The translations under genes were made by a program, and so were the position numbers. From the NCBI GenBank assembly GCA_016887485.1, contig CP069394.1, forward strand, positions 1,674,001-1,738,000: a stretch of DNA of 64,000 nt, in the 5' to 3' direction. Origin of the DNA: Chloroflexota bacterium. Its GTDB lineage: Bacteria; Chloroflexota; Anaerolineae; Anaerolineales; Anaerolineaceae. The notes under the pieces are model-generated. The model was not told the origin of the DNA. It saw only the letters and a list, made by a program, of their open reading frames with translations, and searched no databases. Within the stretch, counting starts at the first letter, position 1, and every line of letters starts with the position of its first letter. Below, in pieces: positions 17,625 to 26,872 of this stretch.

Positions 17625-18143
17625 CTATTTAATTGCTGAAATCAGGCTCAGCCCTTTCTCAATCGTATCCAGCACCACCTCGGGCATGTCAATTCTGTCC
17701 GTGATATATAGATAAACCGTTGCCAAAATCAGAACGACCGCCACTTCCAGGAGAATGACGATCCACTGCTGGAATGTCGTCAGTTTCCGCCGTTTGCGTT
17801 CGGGGGCTGCTTCAACTTCGACCTCATCTACCTCGACCGTCTCACCCACGAACTGTGCGGGCTGGGCTGCGACATTCTGCTGGGCTGCCAGTTCAGCATA
17901 ATAAATATTATCTTTTGCGGGGGTATTCACTGCCAGGATAGGTTCTTCCACCAGGACCGGTGCGGTTTCCACCTGGACCTGCGCAACCACCGGTGTGGGG
18001 ATCACAGTCTGATGGGTCGGCATGGCAACCGTCTGCCTGCCACAGTCAATGTCCAGCGGCTCATCCAAAACGGGTTTACGGGGCTGCATATATCTGGGGG
18101 CGGTCATCCGACCACTGCGGTTTATCGCAACATATTCTGACAT
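17625..18143 (-). CDS. Hypothetical single-pass membrane protein
   Basis: 172 residues with no family I recognise. Residues 1-120 are polar and rich in Pro, Val and Glu (low complexity, probably disordered). A basic stretch ERKRRK precedes one transmembrane helix (WIVILLEVAVVLILATVYLYI, about 127-147), which places the long N-terminal part in the cytoplasm. A short outward tail follows. A TAACGAGGAGTC site precedes the ATG, and codon use resembles the neighbours, so I treat it as real. It lies directly downstream of birA on the same strand. Confidence 0.65.
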   Translation of the reverse strand: MSEYVAINRSGRMTAPRYMQPRKPVLDEPLDIDCGRQTVAMPTHQTVIPTPVVAQVQVETAPVLVEEPILAVNTPAKDNIYYAELAAQQNVAAQPAQFVGETVEVDEVEVEAAPERKRRKLTTFQQWIVILLEVAVVLILATVYLYITDRIDMPEVVLDTIEKGLSLISAIK

Positions 18144-18174
18144 GGCATGACTCCTCGTTAGTCCTAACTTTCAG

Positions 18175-18951
18175 CTAACCGTCACGACCTGCCATTTCAA
18201 TTTCTCCAGCAGCTGCCAGGAATGGCTCTGTTTGTCCTTCAACCTGGAGGGCCAGTCTGCCATCCGGTTGGACTTTGAGCACCTTGGCGTGTTTTGCCTG
18301 TCCATTGGCTAAGCGAAAAGCGATCTGCTCTCCTTTGAAGGCCAATTTCTCATTCCAGGCCGCCATAAAGGCATCCGTGGTCAGGTTCGTGCGGTAGGTA
18401 AATATACTATGCAAGATTCCTGCCAGAATTTCCCAACGGTCTACCGATTCCCCCCTTTCGTCCTCAATGGTTGTCGCCGGATAGCGGCATTCCTCCGCTG
18501 GGGGCAGCGCACCTCGAGACACATTCACCCCCATCCCCACAACCAGCGCTTCCAGGTTCTCCCCCTGCCAAAAAGCCTCTACCAGCACCCCGGCGACCTT
18601 CCGGCCTGCCAGCAGCACATCATTCGGCCACTTGATCTCAGCATTCAGACCCTTTGAAGCCAGGGCACTCACCAGCCCGAGAGTGGCCAAAGCCGTGAAC
18701 CGGGGAATATAGGCTAATTCAGCCTCTGCCGGCCGCAGCACCAAACTCATCGCGATGGCGGCCCCCGATTTCGTCATCCAATGGCGGCCCGCCCGCCCCC
18801 TGCCAGCGGTCTGCCGGTCAGCCAGCACCAGAGAGCCATCGGCAGCGCCCTCCCCTGCCCAGGCCAGCGCCAGGTCGTTGGTCGAACCGGTCTCGGAGAG
18901 ATAGCGCCAATCCGGCAGATTGAGAGAGGCCAGGTACTCGGAAAGTTCCAT
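18175..18951 (-). CDS. birA: Biotin--[acetyl-CoA-carboxylase] ligase
   Basis: About 258 residues. It has the biotin-ligase motif GRGRAGRHW (about 51-59) that closes over biotinyl-AMP, KWPNDV (about 108-113), and a small C-terminal SH3-like domain. It lacks the N-terminal DNA-binding domain of E. coli BirA, so it should be a ligase only, attaching biotin to carboxyl carrier proteins. The start codon overlaps the stop of the HAD gene upstream (TGATG), so the two are translationally coupled. Confidence 0.93.
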   Translation of the reverse strand: MELSEYLASLNLPDWRYLSETGSTNDLALAWAGEGAADGSLVLADRQTAGRGRAGRHWMTKSGAAIAMSLVLRPAEAELAYIPRFTALATLGLVSALASKGLNAEIKWPNDVLLAGRKVAGVLVEAFWQGENLEALVVGMGVNVSRGALPPAEECRYPATTIEDERGESVDRWEILAGILHSIFTYRTNLTTDAFMAAWNEKLAFKGEQIAFRLANGQAKHAKVLKVQPDGRLALQVEGQTEPFLAAAGEIEMAGRDG

Positions 18952-19766
18952 CACGCCGCCAATGCCCTCAGCAACAGATCCCCCATCTCCGCAATATCTT
19001 TCGCCACAAAATCGGGCTTATAGTGGGAAACAGCCAGATCTTCTGCGCTCGATTCCCCGCTGAGTACCAACGCCGTGGCAATTCCCCATTGACCCAGGGC
19101 GATATCGGTGTATAACCGGTCGCCAATCATGCAATGGGTGTGAATTGGGAAACCGGTCTTGGCGGCAAGGGCCTCCACAATCGGCCAATTGGGTTTGCCC
19201 ACGATCTCATCCGGACGGCGGCCCGTCGAGGAAGCCACCAAAGCCATCATCGCACCAATATCAGGTTTATAGCCGGTCTCGGTTGGGCAATTGATATCCG
19301 GGTGCGTGGCGATATATGGTTTTCCGGCCACCACCAAATCACACAGCTTCCATAGCTTCTCATAGGTCAGGGTCGTATCAAAACCCAGCACCACCACATC
19401 CGGGTCCTCATCGGTGAGCGTAAAGCCATGCCGCTCAAATTCCTCCAACAGCGGCGGTGTTCCAAACACTTTCATCGTCGCACCAGGGTAATTCTTCTCA
19501 AGATAGATCGCAGTGGCCTCACCGGAGGTGAATATCTTTTCTTCCGGCACAGGCAGCCCCAGCCGCTGCAGCTTTTGGGCATATTCCACGCGGGAGCGCG
19601 AGGAATTATTGGTCAGGAAAGTATAGGCAATACAATTGGAATCAAGTAATTCCAGCCATTCCCGTGCGCCGGGCAGCAACTGGTCCCCCAGATAGATCGT
19701 GCCGTCCATATCCATCAGGAAGCACTGGATATCTTCCAATCGGCGTTCTTGCTTCTCTTCGCGCAT
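18951..19766 (-). CDS. HAD-superfamily (subclass IIA) phosphatase
   Basis: 271 residues from the ATG at 19766, preceded by AAAAAGGAGTG; a TTG further upstream has no ribosome site. Motif I is DMDGTIYLGD (19-28), motif II lies in FLTNNSSR, and the C-terminal GDRLYTDI carries motif IV. This is the NagD/pNPPase-like class IIA family, which dephosphorylates sugar phosphates or nucleotides. The substrate cannot be told from sequence. It is the first gene of a two-gene unit with birA. Confidence 0.9.
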   Translation of the reverse strand: MREEKQERRLEDIQCFLMDMDGTIYLGDQLLPGAREWLELLDSNCIAYTFLTNNSSRSRVEYAQKLQRLGLPVPEEKIFTSGEATAIYLEKNYPGATMKVFGTPPLLEEFERHGFTLTDEDPDVVVLGFDTTLTYEKLWKLCDLVVAGKPYIATHPDINCPTETGYKPDIGAMMALVASSTGRRPDEIVGKPNWPIVEALAAKTGFPIHTHCMIGDRLYTDIALGQWGIATALVLSGESSAEDLAVSHYKPDFVAKDIAEMGDLLLRALAA

Positions 19767-20154
19767 CAATTCACTCCTTTTTCCCGCCAACCGTTTCGAA
19801 GCATGTCGCCTGGCAGGGCTTATCGTCCTAAATATACCATTGAGCCCAATACTTCGGGGGTTACTTGAAATAACAATACTTATTAATCAACTGATCGAGG
19901 GGACTAATTTAACATGATACACATTGCCCATACAGAGGTGAGAACCCCATCCTCGTTCCTTCCCCTGAGCTCAGGGGAAGGATGCCTGCTTCACTTAGTT
20001 TGCAGGCAGGAAGGGGCAGGTTCTAAAGTTTTCTTTTTCGATATATCGATTACTTCCACCCAGTCTCCAGGAGCGCTGTTTAGCCGAAATAATAATCGTT
20101 TATAATAGAAACCTGACTAATAACCAAGTACTTTTTACGGATAGAAGGACCATT
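19767..20154. repeat. Intergenic region with palindrome and hairpin, ahead of trpS
   Basis: The gap holds a perfect palindrome at 19957-19982 (half-site CCTTCCCCTGAGC) and, directly after it, a hairpin with arms TGCCTGC (19983-19989) and GCAGGCA (20002-20008). The second hairpin has a close relative at 36572-36613. A TATAAT at 20101-20106 probably serves trpS. Confidence 0.75.
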
Positions 20155-21147
20155 ATGAAACCCATCGCATTGACCGGAATCAAACCCACCGGCAATCCCC
20201 ACATCGGCAACTACCTCGGCATGTATCGCCCTGCGTTGAACCTGATGGAAAATTACCAGGGGATGTATTTTGTCGCCGATTACCACGCGCTGACCACCAT
20301 GCGCGACGCCCAGACCCTGCGAGATCTGGTCTATGAGGTCGCAGCCAGCTGGCTGGCCCTGGGGCTCGATCCCGACAAGGCTATCTTCTTCCGCCAATCC
20401 GACGTCCCTGAGATCCCAGAATTTGCCTGGATTCTCGCCTGCTTCACCTCCAAAGGACTGCTCAACCGTGCCCATGCCTACAAGGACGCCGTGGATACCA
20501 ACCTCGGCAACAATCATGACCCCGATGAGGGCATCAACAGCGGCCTGTTTTACTACCCTGTGCTGATGGCAGCCGACATCCTGCTCTATGGCTCCGCCGT
20601 CGTGCCTGTAGGCCTGGATCAAAAACAGCATATTGAGATCACCCGTGATATCGCCGAAGCTTTCAACCGAACCTATGGCGAGGTGCTGACTGTTCCCGAA
20701 GGCATCATCCAGGAAGCAGTCAAGAAGGTGCCCGGCTTGGATGGCCGCAAGATGAGCAAGAGCTATGACAACGTCATCCCGATCTTTGCCACCGAGAAAA
20801 AGGTGCGCAAACAGGTGATGCGGATCGTCACGGACAGCAAACGCCCCGAAGATCCCAAGGACCCCGAGGGTGACAACCTCTTCTCCCTGCTACAGTTCTT
20901 CGCCACCCCCGACCGACTGGAAGAAATCCGCCAACTCTATATCAACGGCGGCGCAGCTTATGGTGATCTAAAGAAGGAACTGGCTAACCTGATTCTTGAT
21001 GAATTTGCGGAACCCCGCGAGAAATTCAATGCCCTAATCGCCGACAAAGCCAACATTGACAAGATTCTGAATGAAGGCGCAGAGAAAGCCCGGGCAATTG
21101 CCAAACCGATCCTCGCCAAAGCCCGTAAGGCCACCGGTATCGATTAA
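20155..21147 (+). CDS. trpS: Tryptophanyl-tRNA synthetase
   Basis: 330 residues, the usual length of the bacterial enzyme. Class I signatures are present: the HIGH-equivalent PTGNPHIGNYLG (11-22) and KMSKS (199-203) in GRKMSKSYDN. It charges tRNA-Trp, one copy of which lies at 46199-46272. AGAAGGA precedes the ATG, and a TATAAT lies about 50 bases upstream. I see no T-box in its leader, unlike pheS. The PfkB-type kinase starts 23 bases after its stop and is probably co-transcribed. Confidence 0.97.
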   Translation: MKPIALTGIKPTGNPHIGNYLGMYRPALNLMENYQGMYFVADYHALTTMRDAQTLRDLVYEVAASWLALGLDPDKAIFFRQSDVPEIPEFAWILACFTSKGLLNRAHAYKDAVDTNLGNNHDPDEGINSGLFYYPVLMAADILLYGSAVVPVGLDQKQHIEITRDIAEAFNRTYGEVLTVPEGIIQEAVKKVPGLDGRKMSKSYDNVIPIFATEKKVRKQVMRIVTDSKRPEDPKDPEGDNLFSLLQFFATPDRLEEIRQLYINGGAAYGDLKKELANLILDEFAEPREKFNALIADKANIDKILNEGAEKARAIAKPILAKARKATGID

Positions 21148-21170
21148 ATTCAAGACAAAAGACCCCAACC

Positions 21171-22142
21171 ATGACCGAACCACTCAAGGCCATTGTCATT
21201 GGTGCGTTGAATATTGACCTGGTCATCCAGGGCCTGCCGCATTTTGCCCAGTCCGATGAACAGGTCAACGGTCAATCCGTGCGGCTCTCGCCAGGCGGCA
21301 AGGGCCGTAACATCGCAACTATGCTGGCCCCCTGGCTGGCTCCCGGTCAGGTTGGGATGATCAGCAAACTCGTCCAGGATGCACGCGGGCTATATAAAAT
21401 CCCGCTTGATTCTCTGGAATCTGCAGGGATCAGCCTGGAAGGCATCCAGCTCGAAACGGACCGCCCCGATGAGCTGCCCACCCTCTCCATTTTCCTCAAC
21501 CAGACCAACGGCCAGCGCGCCAGCTATTACCTGCCAGGGCGCAACGAGACCCTGACCCCCGCTGAGATCACCCAGGCCCGGCCGCTGCTGGAAAAGCTCG
21601 CTGCCAACAACGGCATCCTCCTGATGACGCTGGAAATGCCGCTTGAGACGGCTGCCTTTGTCCTGGCAATGGCCCATGAACTGGACCTGCCCGTGATGCT
21701 GGACCCCGGCGGACAGCCCCCGGAAGCCCAAGTTGATTTCGCCCCTCTTTTCGTTCACCCGCCTAAATGGATCAAGCCCAACGCAGAGGAAGCTGAAAGG
21801 ATCACAGATGTCGGTGTGCAGGGCTATAAAGATGCAAAATTAGCGGCTGAGAAACTGCTGGATCAAGGGGTTGAGTATGTGCTGATCACCGATGGCGCGA
21901 AGGGCGCCTACGGGTTCACCAAGGAAAGCGCTTTCCATCTCCCCCCACCCGAGCTATCCATCCCACCGCACTCTGAATCAACCGGCTGCGGCGATCAGGT
22001 GTTGGCCGTGCTCTGTTCCCAAACTTTGGCAGGCAAGGACTTCCGTCCCGCCGCTGAACTCGCAGTCCGGGCTGGCACACTCCAATTCATCCAGGTCGGC
22101 ATGCTCCCCATCCGGCCGGATAATCCCCTTCTGATAGCTTGA
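21171..22142 (+). CDS. PfkB/ribokinase-family carbohydrate kinase
   Basis: 323 residues. N-terminal signature VIGALNIDLVIQGLP, substrate-side SPGGKGRNIATML (about 40-52), and the C-terminal anion hole and catalytic base in STGCGDQVLA, where the usual GAGD reads GCGD. The family phosphorylates sugars or nucleosides; the N-terminal pattern is closest to ribokinase or fructokinase types. No ribosome site is obvious, so translation may be coupled to trpS. No sugar transporter is adjacent, so the substrate is open. Confidence 0.87.
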   Translation: MTEPLKAIVIGALNIDLVIQGLPHFAQSDEQVNGQSVRLSPGGKGRNIATMLAPWLAPGQVGMISKLVQDARGLYKIPLDSLESAGISLEGIQLETDRPDELPTLSIFLNQTNGQRASYYLPGRNETLTPAEITQARPLLEKLAANNGILLMTLEMPLETAAFVLAMAHELDLPVMLDPGGQPPEAQVDFAPLFVHPPKWIKPNAEEAERITDVGVQGYKDAKLAAEKLLDQGVEYVLITDGAKGAYGFTKESAFHLPPPELSIPPHSESTGCGDQVLAVLCSQTLAGKDFRPAAELAVRAGTLQFIQVGMLPIRPDNPLLIA

Positions 22143-22146
22143 ACCC

Positions 22147-23982
22147 TCAGGGGCGGATTCCTGTCACCTTGTCCACATAATTGTTGACCACAGTCTCCAG
22201 CAGCGTCAACGGTAAGCCCCCATTATTGATAATGACATCATGAAAATCCTGCAAGCTGAAAGCCTCGCCCAGGGTGGATTCGACCTTTTGGCGCAGCGCT
22301 AACAGCTTAAGATAGCCGATGTAATAAGCGCAGGCCTGGCCGGGCATCACCACGTAGCGCTCAACCTCCGAGATCACATCCTGCTCCGGCAGCCCCGTGA
22401 CAGCCACCATGTAGTCAATCGCTTCCTGGCGACTCCAACGCTTGGCATGGATGCCGGTATCCACCACCAAACGGGCGGCCCGCCAAAGCAGTGCCTGCAA
22501 CCGGCCCAAATTACTGACAGGGTCTTCCAGGCCCATTTCCCAACCCAGCCGCTCTGCATAAAGAGCCCAACCTTCACTATACGCATTGAAGAAAAACGCC
22601 CGGCGGAAAGTTGGCAGACCTTTTATCTTCTGCGTCTGGGCCATCTGGTAGACATGGCCGGGAATCCCTTCATGGTAGGCCAATGTACGCATACCCCAGC
22701 GATAAACGTTATCTGGATCTCTCAGGTTGATCCACATCGTCCCCGGCCGGCTGCCATTCATAGCAGGCGCCTCGGCATAGGCAATCGGTGAATCCAGCTC
22801 CTTATATTCAGGCAGGCGTTTCACCACAATCTCATCCAGTGGACCAAAGGAAAATTGTTCCAGCATGCGGGCATTGATTTCATCTAAAATGGCCTGGTAA
22901 TCCTCAAGGATCTCCTGACCGGCCTTCTCCCCCTGGTAATGATATTTGGAGTCAACCCTCAACTCTTTAAGCTGAGCGTTGGGATAATCGGTCGGCAATC
23001 CCAGTTCCACCAGCACACTCCGGACCTCATCCATCAGGCGGGCCACTTCGGCAATACCCAATTCATGGATCTCGTCGGCTGTCAGGTCTGTGGTCGTGTG
23101 GTTGCGCAGCAGGAAAGCATAATATTCCTCCCCGCCCGGCAGCCGCCAAACGCCGTCCCCCTCCCCAACCTGCTCCAGTTGGGTTTCCAGTTCGGCTGCC
23201 AGCATGCGATAGGCTGGCTGAACAGTGTGTTCAATGATCTGGGCAGCTTTCCCAGCCCAGCGAGCCTGTGCTCGGATGCTAAAGCGCCCCGACTGCTGCA
23301 TTCGCTCAATCAAACTGGTATAGAGCGGACTCCCCTTGATAGGCATTTCAAGCAGGACTTTAATTTGATCCAGAGATTTCTCCAGAACAAATTTGGGCGG
23401 GATCACGCCATTCTCGGCCCGGCTCTGCAGGCTCTGGATCAACCCCTCCAATTTCCACCTCACTTCTTCCAGCCGCTGCAAATAGCGTCGGACACTGCGG
23501 CGGCCCTTGATGGTGTGAATCGTGCTGAGGAAGTTGATCAGGTCCACCTGAACGCCAAAAACCTGATTCACCGGGTAAGGACCCATGAAAACCGGATTGG
23601 CCACCCAGTGATAATCAAACCGGTGCCCCCGTAGGTTTTGTTCGTAATACCAGCGCATCAAATGATAGGTGACCCACTTCTGTCCGGATAGCTTTTCCGG
23701 TTTAAACCGCCGAATCAACCGCAGACCTTCCCGATCCAGGTGCTGACTGCGCACCATTTGGGCTGGTGAGGCATCGGTCAGGTTGCCACTGTGAAAATCG
23801 AGCAGCGTGTTATCCAACAAGCCAAGGGAACTGAACAATTCTGGATCCATCCCCAACAAGCGCAGCCCCATCCGCTCCACCGCCAGATTGATGGTGGGCG
23901 GAGTCCCCCAAAAAAGGCTATAGATCAGCCAGATCAGGGCAAATCCGAGGAGGACAAGGATCACAATTACAGCCAGTGGCAT
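22147..23982 (-). CDS. DUF885-family metallopeptidase-like protein
   Basis: 611 residues. One N-terminal membrane helix (residues 2-24) anchors a large domain of the DUF885 family. The zinc-site pattern HEGIPGH lies near residue 436 and a second family motif EGWALYAERLG about 35 residues later. Members are thought to be carboxypeptidase-like enzymes, but few are characterised. The predicted topology puts the catalytic domain outside the membrane. AGGAG precedes the ATG. It is convergent with the PfkB gene. Confidence 0.88.
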   Translation of the reverse strand: MPLAVIVILVLLGFALIWLIYSLFWGTPPTINLAVERMGLRLLGMDPELFSSLGLLDNTLLDFHSGNLTDASPAQMVRSQHLDREGLRLIRRFKPEKLSGQKWVTYHLMRWYYEQNLRGHRFDYHWVANPVFMGPYPVNQVFGVQVDLINFLSTIHTIKGRRSVRRYLQRLEEVRWKLEGLIQSLQSRAENGVIPPKFVLEKSLDQIKVLLEMPIKGSPLYTSLIERMQQSGRFSIRAQARWAGKAAQIIEHTVQPAYRMLAAELETQLEQVGEGDGVWRLPGGEEYYAFLLRNHTTTDLTADEIHELGIAEVARLMDEVRSVLVELGLPTDYPNAQLKELRVDSKYHYQGEKAGQEILEDYQAILDEINARMLEQFSFGPLDEIVVKRLPEYKELDSPIAYAEAPAMNGSRPGTMWINLRDPDNVYRWGMRTLAYHEGIPGHVYQMAQTQKIKGLPTFRRAFFFNAYSEGWALYAERLGWEMGLEDPVSNLGRLQALLWRAARLVVDTGIHAKRWSRQEAIDYMVAVTGLPEQDVISEVERYVVMPGQACAYYIGYLKLLALRQKVESTLGEAFSLQDFHDVIINNGGLPLTLLETVVNNYVDKVTGIRP

Positions 23983-23991
23983 AAGAACTCC

Positions 23992-24519
23992 TTAGGTGCT
24001 ACCAATATTCTTCCAGGCTTTGGCAGCTTCAATCGTCTTTTGGATAAAATCCGCCTTGCCATCGGTATATCGAACAGGTTCAAACTTGTAGATTTCAGCT
24101 ATATCATGCTTCAATGCGGCGTATTCGCTGCAGCGCTCCGGATGAGATCGCAAGTAATCTCGGAAGATCAGATGCTCTTCAATCGCCGGATGGTTTTCCT
24201 GAAATGCGTGGAGGTGGAAAAGATGGACATCGCCATCTTTTTTATCAAAATAGCGCCTTCCAGCAATCCCGTTTTCACCTCTGGGTTGATATCCCAGGTC
24301 TGCCAGCCGAAGGTTCAGCACGTCCATTTGCTCCAAATCTTTGACTACTGCCAGGATATCAATTGTCGGTTTAGCCGCCAAGCCCGGCACGCTGGTGGAA
24401 CCGATATGGTGCAATGCAATTAAGTTCTCACCAAGGATAGGCGCGATTTTATCTGCCTCGGCTTGATAAAACCCAGGCCATTCGCGGTCATAAGGTAAAA
24501 CTTCAATGGTACGTGTCAT
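23992..24519 (-). CDS. GrpB-family protein (nucleotidyltransferase fold)
   Basis: 175 residues from the ATG at 24519. GrpB/UPF0157 signature: VLPYDREWPGFYQAEADKI, then HHIGSTSVPGLAAKPTIDIL (about 37-56), where the GSTS and DIL residues mark a minimal nucleotidyltransferase fold. The role of the family is poorly defined. There is no ribosome site; a TATAAT on the minus strand (24528-24533) ends 8 bases before the ATG, so the transcript is probably leaderless. The gene is followed closely by the DUF885 gene. Confidence 0.87.
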   Translation of the reverse strand: MTRTIEVLPYDREWPGFYQAEADKIAPILGENLIALHHIGSTSVPGLAAKPTIDILAVVKDLEQMDVLNLRLADLGYQPRGENGIAGRRYFDKKDGDVHLFHLHAFQENHPAIEEHLIFRDYLRSHPERCSEYAALKHDIAEIYKFEPVRYTDGKADFIQKTIEAAKAWKNIGST

Positions 24520-24594
24520 CAAAACCAATTATAGCCGGAATAAGCTGAGAAAGCCTTGAGTGGGTGAAATGTTATAATCAAAACCGGAGTGAAA

Positions 24595-26001
24595 ATGAAA
24601 TTATCTGTTCTGATCCCCGTCTATAATGAACGCCGCACCTTGCGAGAGATCGTCAGCCGTGTCATGGCGCAGGAAATCCCCGGCATCGACACACTTGAAC
24701 TGGTCATCGTGGATGACTGCTCCACGGATGGCACCCATGAGATCCTGGCTGAACTGGCAACCGAACACCCGGATACGATCCAGGTGATTCTGCTGGAACA
24801 GAACCAGGGCAAGGGCAACGCGATCAGCACTGCGATCCAGGCCGCCACCGGTGACCTCGGCATCATTCAGGATGCTGACCTCGAATATGACCCCGGTGAA
24901 TATGCCGCGGTCCTGCAGCCCATCCTGGAAGGCGCGGCCGATGTGGTCTATGGCTCCCGTTTTGCCGACCATCAGGAGCGGCGGGTGCTCTATTTCCGCC
25001 ACACCATCGCCAACCAGTTTCTGACCCTGCTCAGCAACTTCTTCACCGACCTGAACCTGACCGACATGGAGACCTGCTATAAGGCCTTCCGGATGCAGAT
25101 CGCCAAGACCATCCCAATCCGCTCCAAACGCTTCGGGATCGAGCCGGAGCTGACCGCCAAATTTGCCAAACGCAAGCTGCGGATCTATGAAGTGCCGATC
25201 AGCTATCACGGCCGCACCTATGCCGAGGGGAAGAAAATCGGCTGGAAAGACGGCCTGCAGGCCATCTGGACCATCTTCAAATATTGGGTGATCGACGACA
25301 TGTTCCAGGGCTCCTATGGTCACAAAGACCTGATCGATATGGAAGCCGCCCCCAAATACACGGAATGGACCCTGGCGCGCACCCGCCCTTATGTCGGCCA
25401 GCTGCTGCTGGAGATCGGCTCAGGGATCGGCAATGACGTACGCATCCTGATGCAATACACGGATGTGATCGCCACCGAGATTGACCCGGTCTATTTGGAA
25501 ATCCTGCGCAACGCCTACCTCAACACCCCCGGCGTGGACGTGCGCGAATGGGATGCCACCCTTCTGCCACCCACAGACCTACCCCAGCCGGATTCGATCC
25601 TCTGCTCGAATGTCATTGAGCATATCGAGGATGACCGCGCGGTGGTGGCCCATGCCGACCAGGTGCTGAAACCCGGTGGGCGGATGATCTTCATCGTGCC
25701 GCGGGGACAAAAGCTCTATTGCAGCCTGGACGAGGCTATCGGTCACTATCGGCGCTATGACCGTGAGCAGTTGCGAGTCCTGTTTGAGGAGTTGAATTAC
25801 GATGTGGAAGAACTCTTCACGCTGAACAAGATCGGCGTGATCGGCTGGTGGTGGCGGGGCAAGATCGCCAAACAAAAAGCCATCGGTCGCCTGGGACTGA
25901 AAGTCTTCAATGTGATGGTCCCCCTCTTTCGCCTGATCGACCGCATCCTGCCCTGGGAGGGGTTGTCATTGGTGATTGTAGCGAGGAAGCCGGAAGAATA
26001 G
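24595..26001 (+). CDS. Family 2 glycosyltransferase fused to SAM-dependent methyltransferase
   Basis: 468 residues from the ATG at 24595 (GGAG 5 bases upstream; GTG at 24589 is an alternative). Residues 1-240 are a DPM1-like GT-A domain: VLIPVYNERRTL, the nucleotide-binding VIVDDCSTDGT and the metal site QDADLEYDP. Residues 255-468 are a class I methyltransferase with LLLEIGSGIGNDV as motif I and SNVIEHIEDD as the next motif, ending in a hydrophobic, possibly membrane-bound tail. The two activities probably act on one lipid- or polyprenol-linked acceptor. A terminator follows. Confidence 0.9.
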   Translation: MKLSVLIPVYNERRTLREIVSRVMAQEIPGIDTLELVIVDDCSTDGTHEILAELATEHPDTIQVILLEQNQGKGNAISTAIQAATGDLGIIQDADLEYDPGEYAAVLQPILEGAADVVYGSRFADHQERRVLYFRHTIANQFLTLLSNFFTDLNLTDMETCYKAFRMQIAKTIPIRSKRFGIEPELTAKFAKRKLRIYEVPISYHGRTYAEGKKIGWKDGLQAIWTIFKYWVIDDMFQGSYGHKDLIDMEAAPKYTEWTLARTRPYVGQLLLEIGSGIGNDVRILMQYTDVIATEIDPVYLEILRNAYLNTPGVDVREWDATLLPPTDLPQPDSILCSNVIEHIEDDRAVVAHADQVLKPGGRMIFIVPRGQKLYCSLDEAIGHYRRYDREQLRVLFEELNYDVEELFTLNKIGVIGWWWRGKIAKQKAIGRLGLKVFNVMVPLFRLIDRILPWEGLSLVIVARKPEE

Positions 26002-26029
26002 TCCATTTTTTATAATTATCGGAAAGTTG

Positions 26030-26067
26030 CAGATCGCCAGATGGATTACGTTGACGATCTGTTTTTT
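26030..26067 (+). terminator. Intrinsic terminator after the GT2-methyltransferase gene
   Basis: CAGATCG (26030-26036) pairs with CGATCTG (26055-26061), followed directly by six T residues. The loop is long (18 bases), so strength is uncertain. Confidence 0.7.
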
Positions 26068-26140
26068 ATCCAGTCGGAAAATGTATAATGGAAGTTGAGA
26101 TAGACCTTTCTTCTGTCCCCATTCTAAAGGCAGGTGTGTG

Positions 26141-26839
26141 ATGACAGAAAAAGAACGCATCTTTACCCCAAGCCTGATCCTTCAACTCCTACTCTTCATC
26201 CTCCTCGTGCCCATGCTGCCCTTGCTGATCTCCTGGCGCTGGGACTGGTGGGAGGGCTGGGTTTTCGCTCTGGGCATGATCCTCAGCTTCGTCATCAGCC
26301 GCACCCTGGCCGCCAAACGTAACCCCGACATCATCGCCGAACGCGGCAAAATCACCAAACACGAGAATATCGAACCCTGGGACAAGACCCTCACCACCCT
26401 GCTGGGGATTGCCGGCTTGTTGCTGCCCCTCACGGCCGGGCTGGATGCGCGCTTTGGCTCTCCTGCGGGCTTCCCCCTCTGGGCGCATCTAACCGCCGCC
26501 ACCCTCTACCTCGCCGGGATGGTAGTCGCCTCCTGGGCACTGATCGCCAACCGCTTTTTCTCCGGTGTGGTCCGAATTCAGGAAGATCGCGGGCAAGTAG
26601 TGGTCAGCAGCGGCCCTTATCGCTGGCTGCGGCACCCCGGTTACAGCGGCGCGCTGCTCAGCTATCTGGCAACACCCTTCCTGCTGGATTCATGGTGGGC
26701 CTGCCTCCCCGCCCTCCTGCTGACGGTCATCATGCTCACCCGGACCGCGCTGGAAGACCGGACGCTGCAGGAGAAGCTGCCGGGATACGTTGAATACACT
26801 CACCGGGTCCGCTATCGTCTCTTCCCCTGGATCTGGTAA
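26141..26839 (+). CDS. Isoprenylcysteine carboxyl methyltransferase-like membrane protein
   Basis: 232 residues with about five membrane helices and the family signature GPYRWLRHPGYSG (about 158-170), followed by RTALEDRTLQEKLPGYVEY. It is a paralog of the protein at 8555-9247, with the same C-terminal ending pattern PWIW. The substrate is unknown; such proteins methylate lipids or small hydrophobic molecules. A TATAAT at about 26084 is a likely promoter, so it is transcribed independently of the terminator-ended gene upstream. Confidence 0.87.
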   Translation: MTEKERIFTPSLILQLLLFILLVPMLPLLISWRWDWWEGWVFALGMILSFVISRTLAAKRNPDIIAERGKITKHENIEPWDKTLTTLLGIAGLLLPLTAGLDARFGSPAGFPLWAHLTAATLYLAGMVVASWALIANRFFSGVVRIQEDRGQVVVSSGPYRWLRHPGYSGALLSYLATPFLLDSWWACLPALLLTVIMLTRTALEDRTLQEKLPGYVEYTHRVRYRLFPWIW

Positions 26840-26872
26840 GCTCCCAAATCTTTTCAAATCTGAAATCAGCTC

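Noticed and set aside
19914-20105. Short plus-strand frame before trpS
   Set aside because: It spans the palindrome and hairpin repeats and has no ribosome site.
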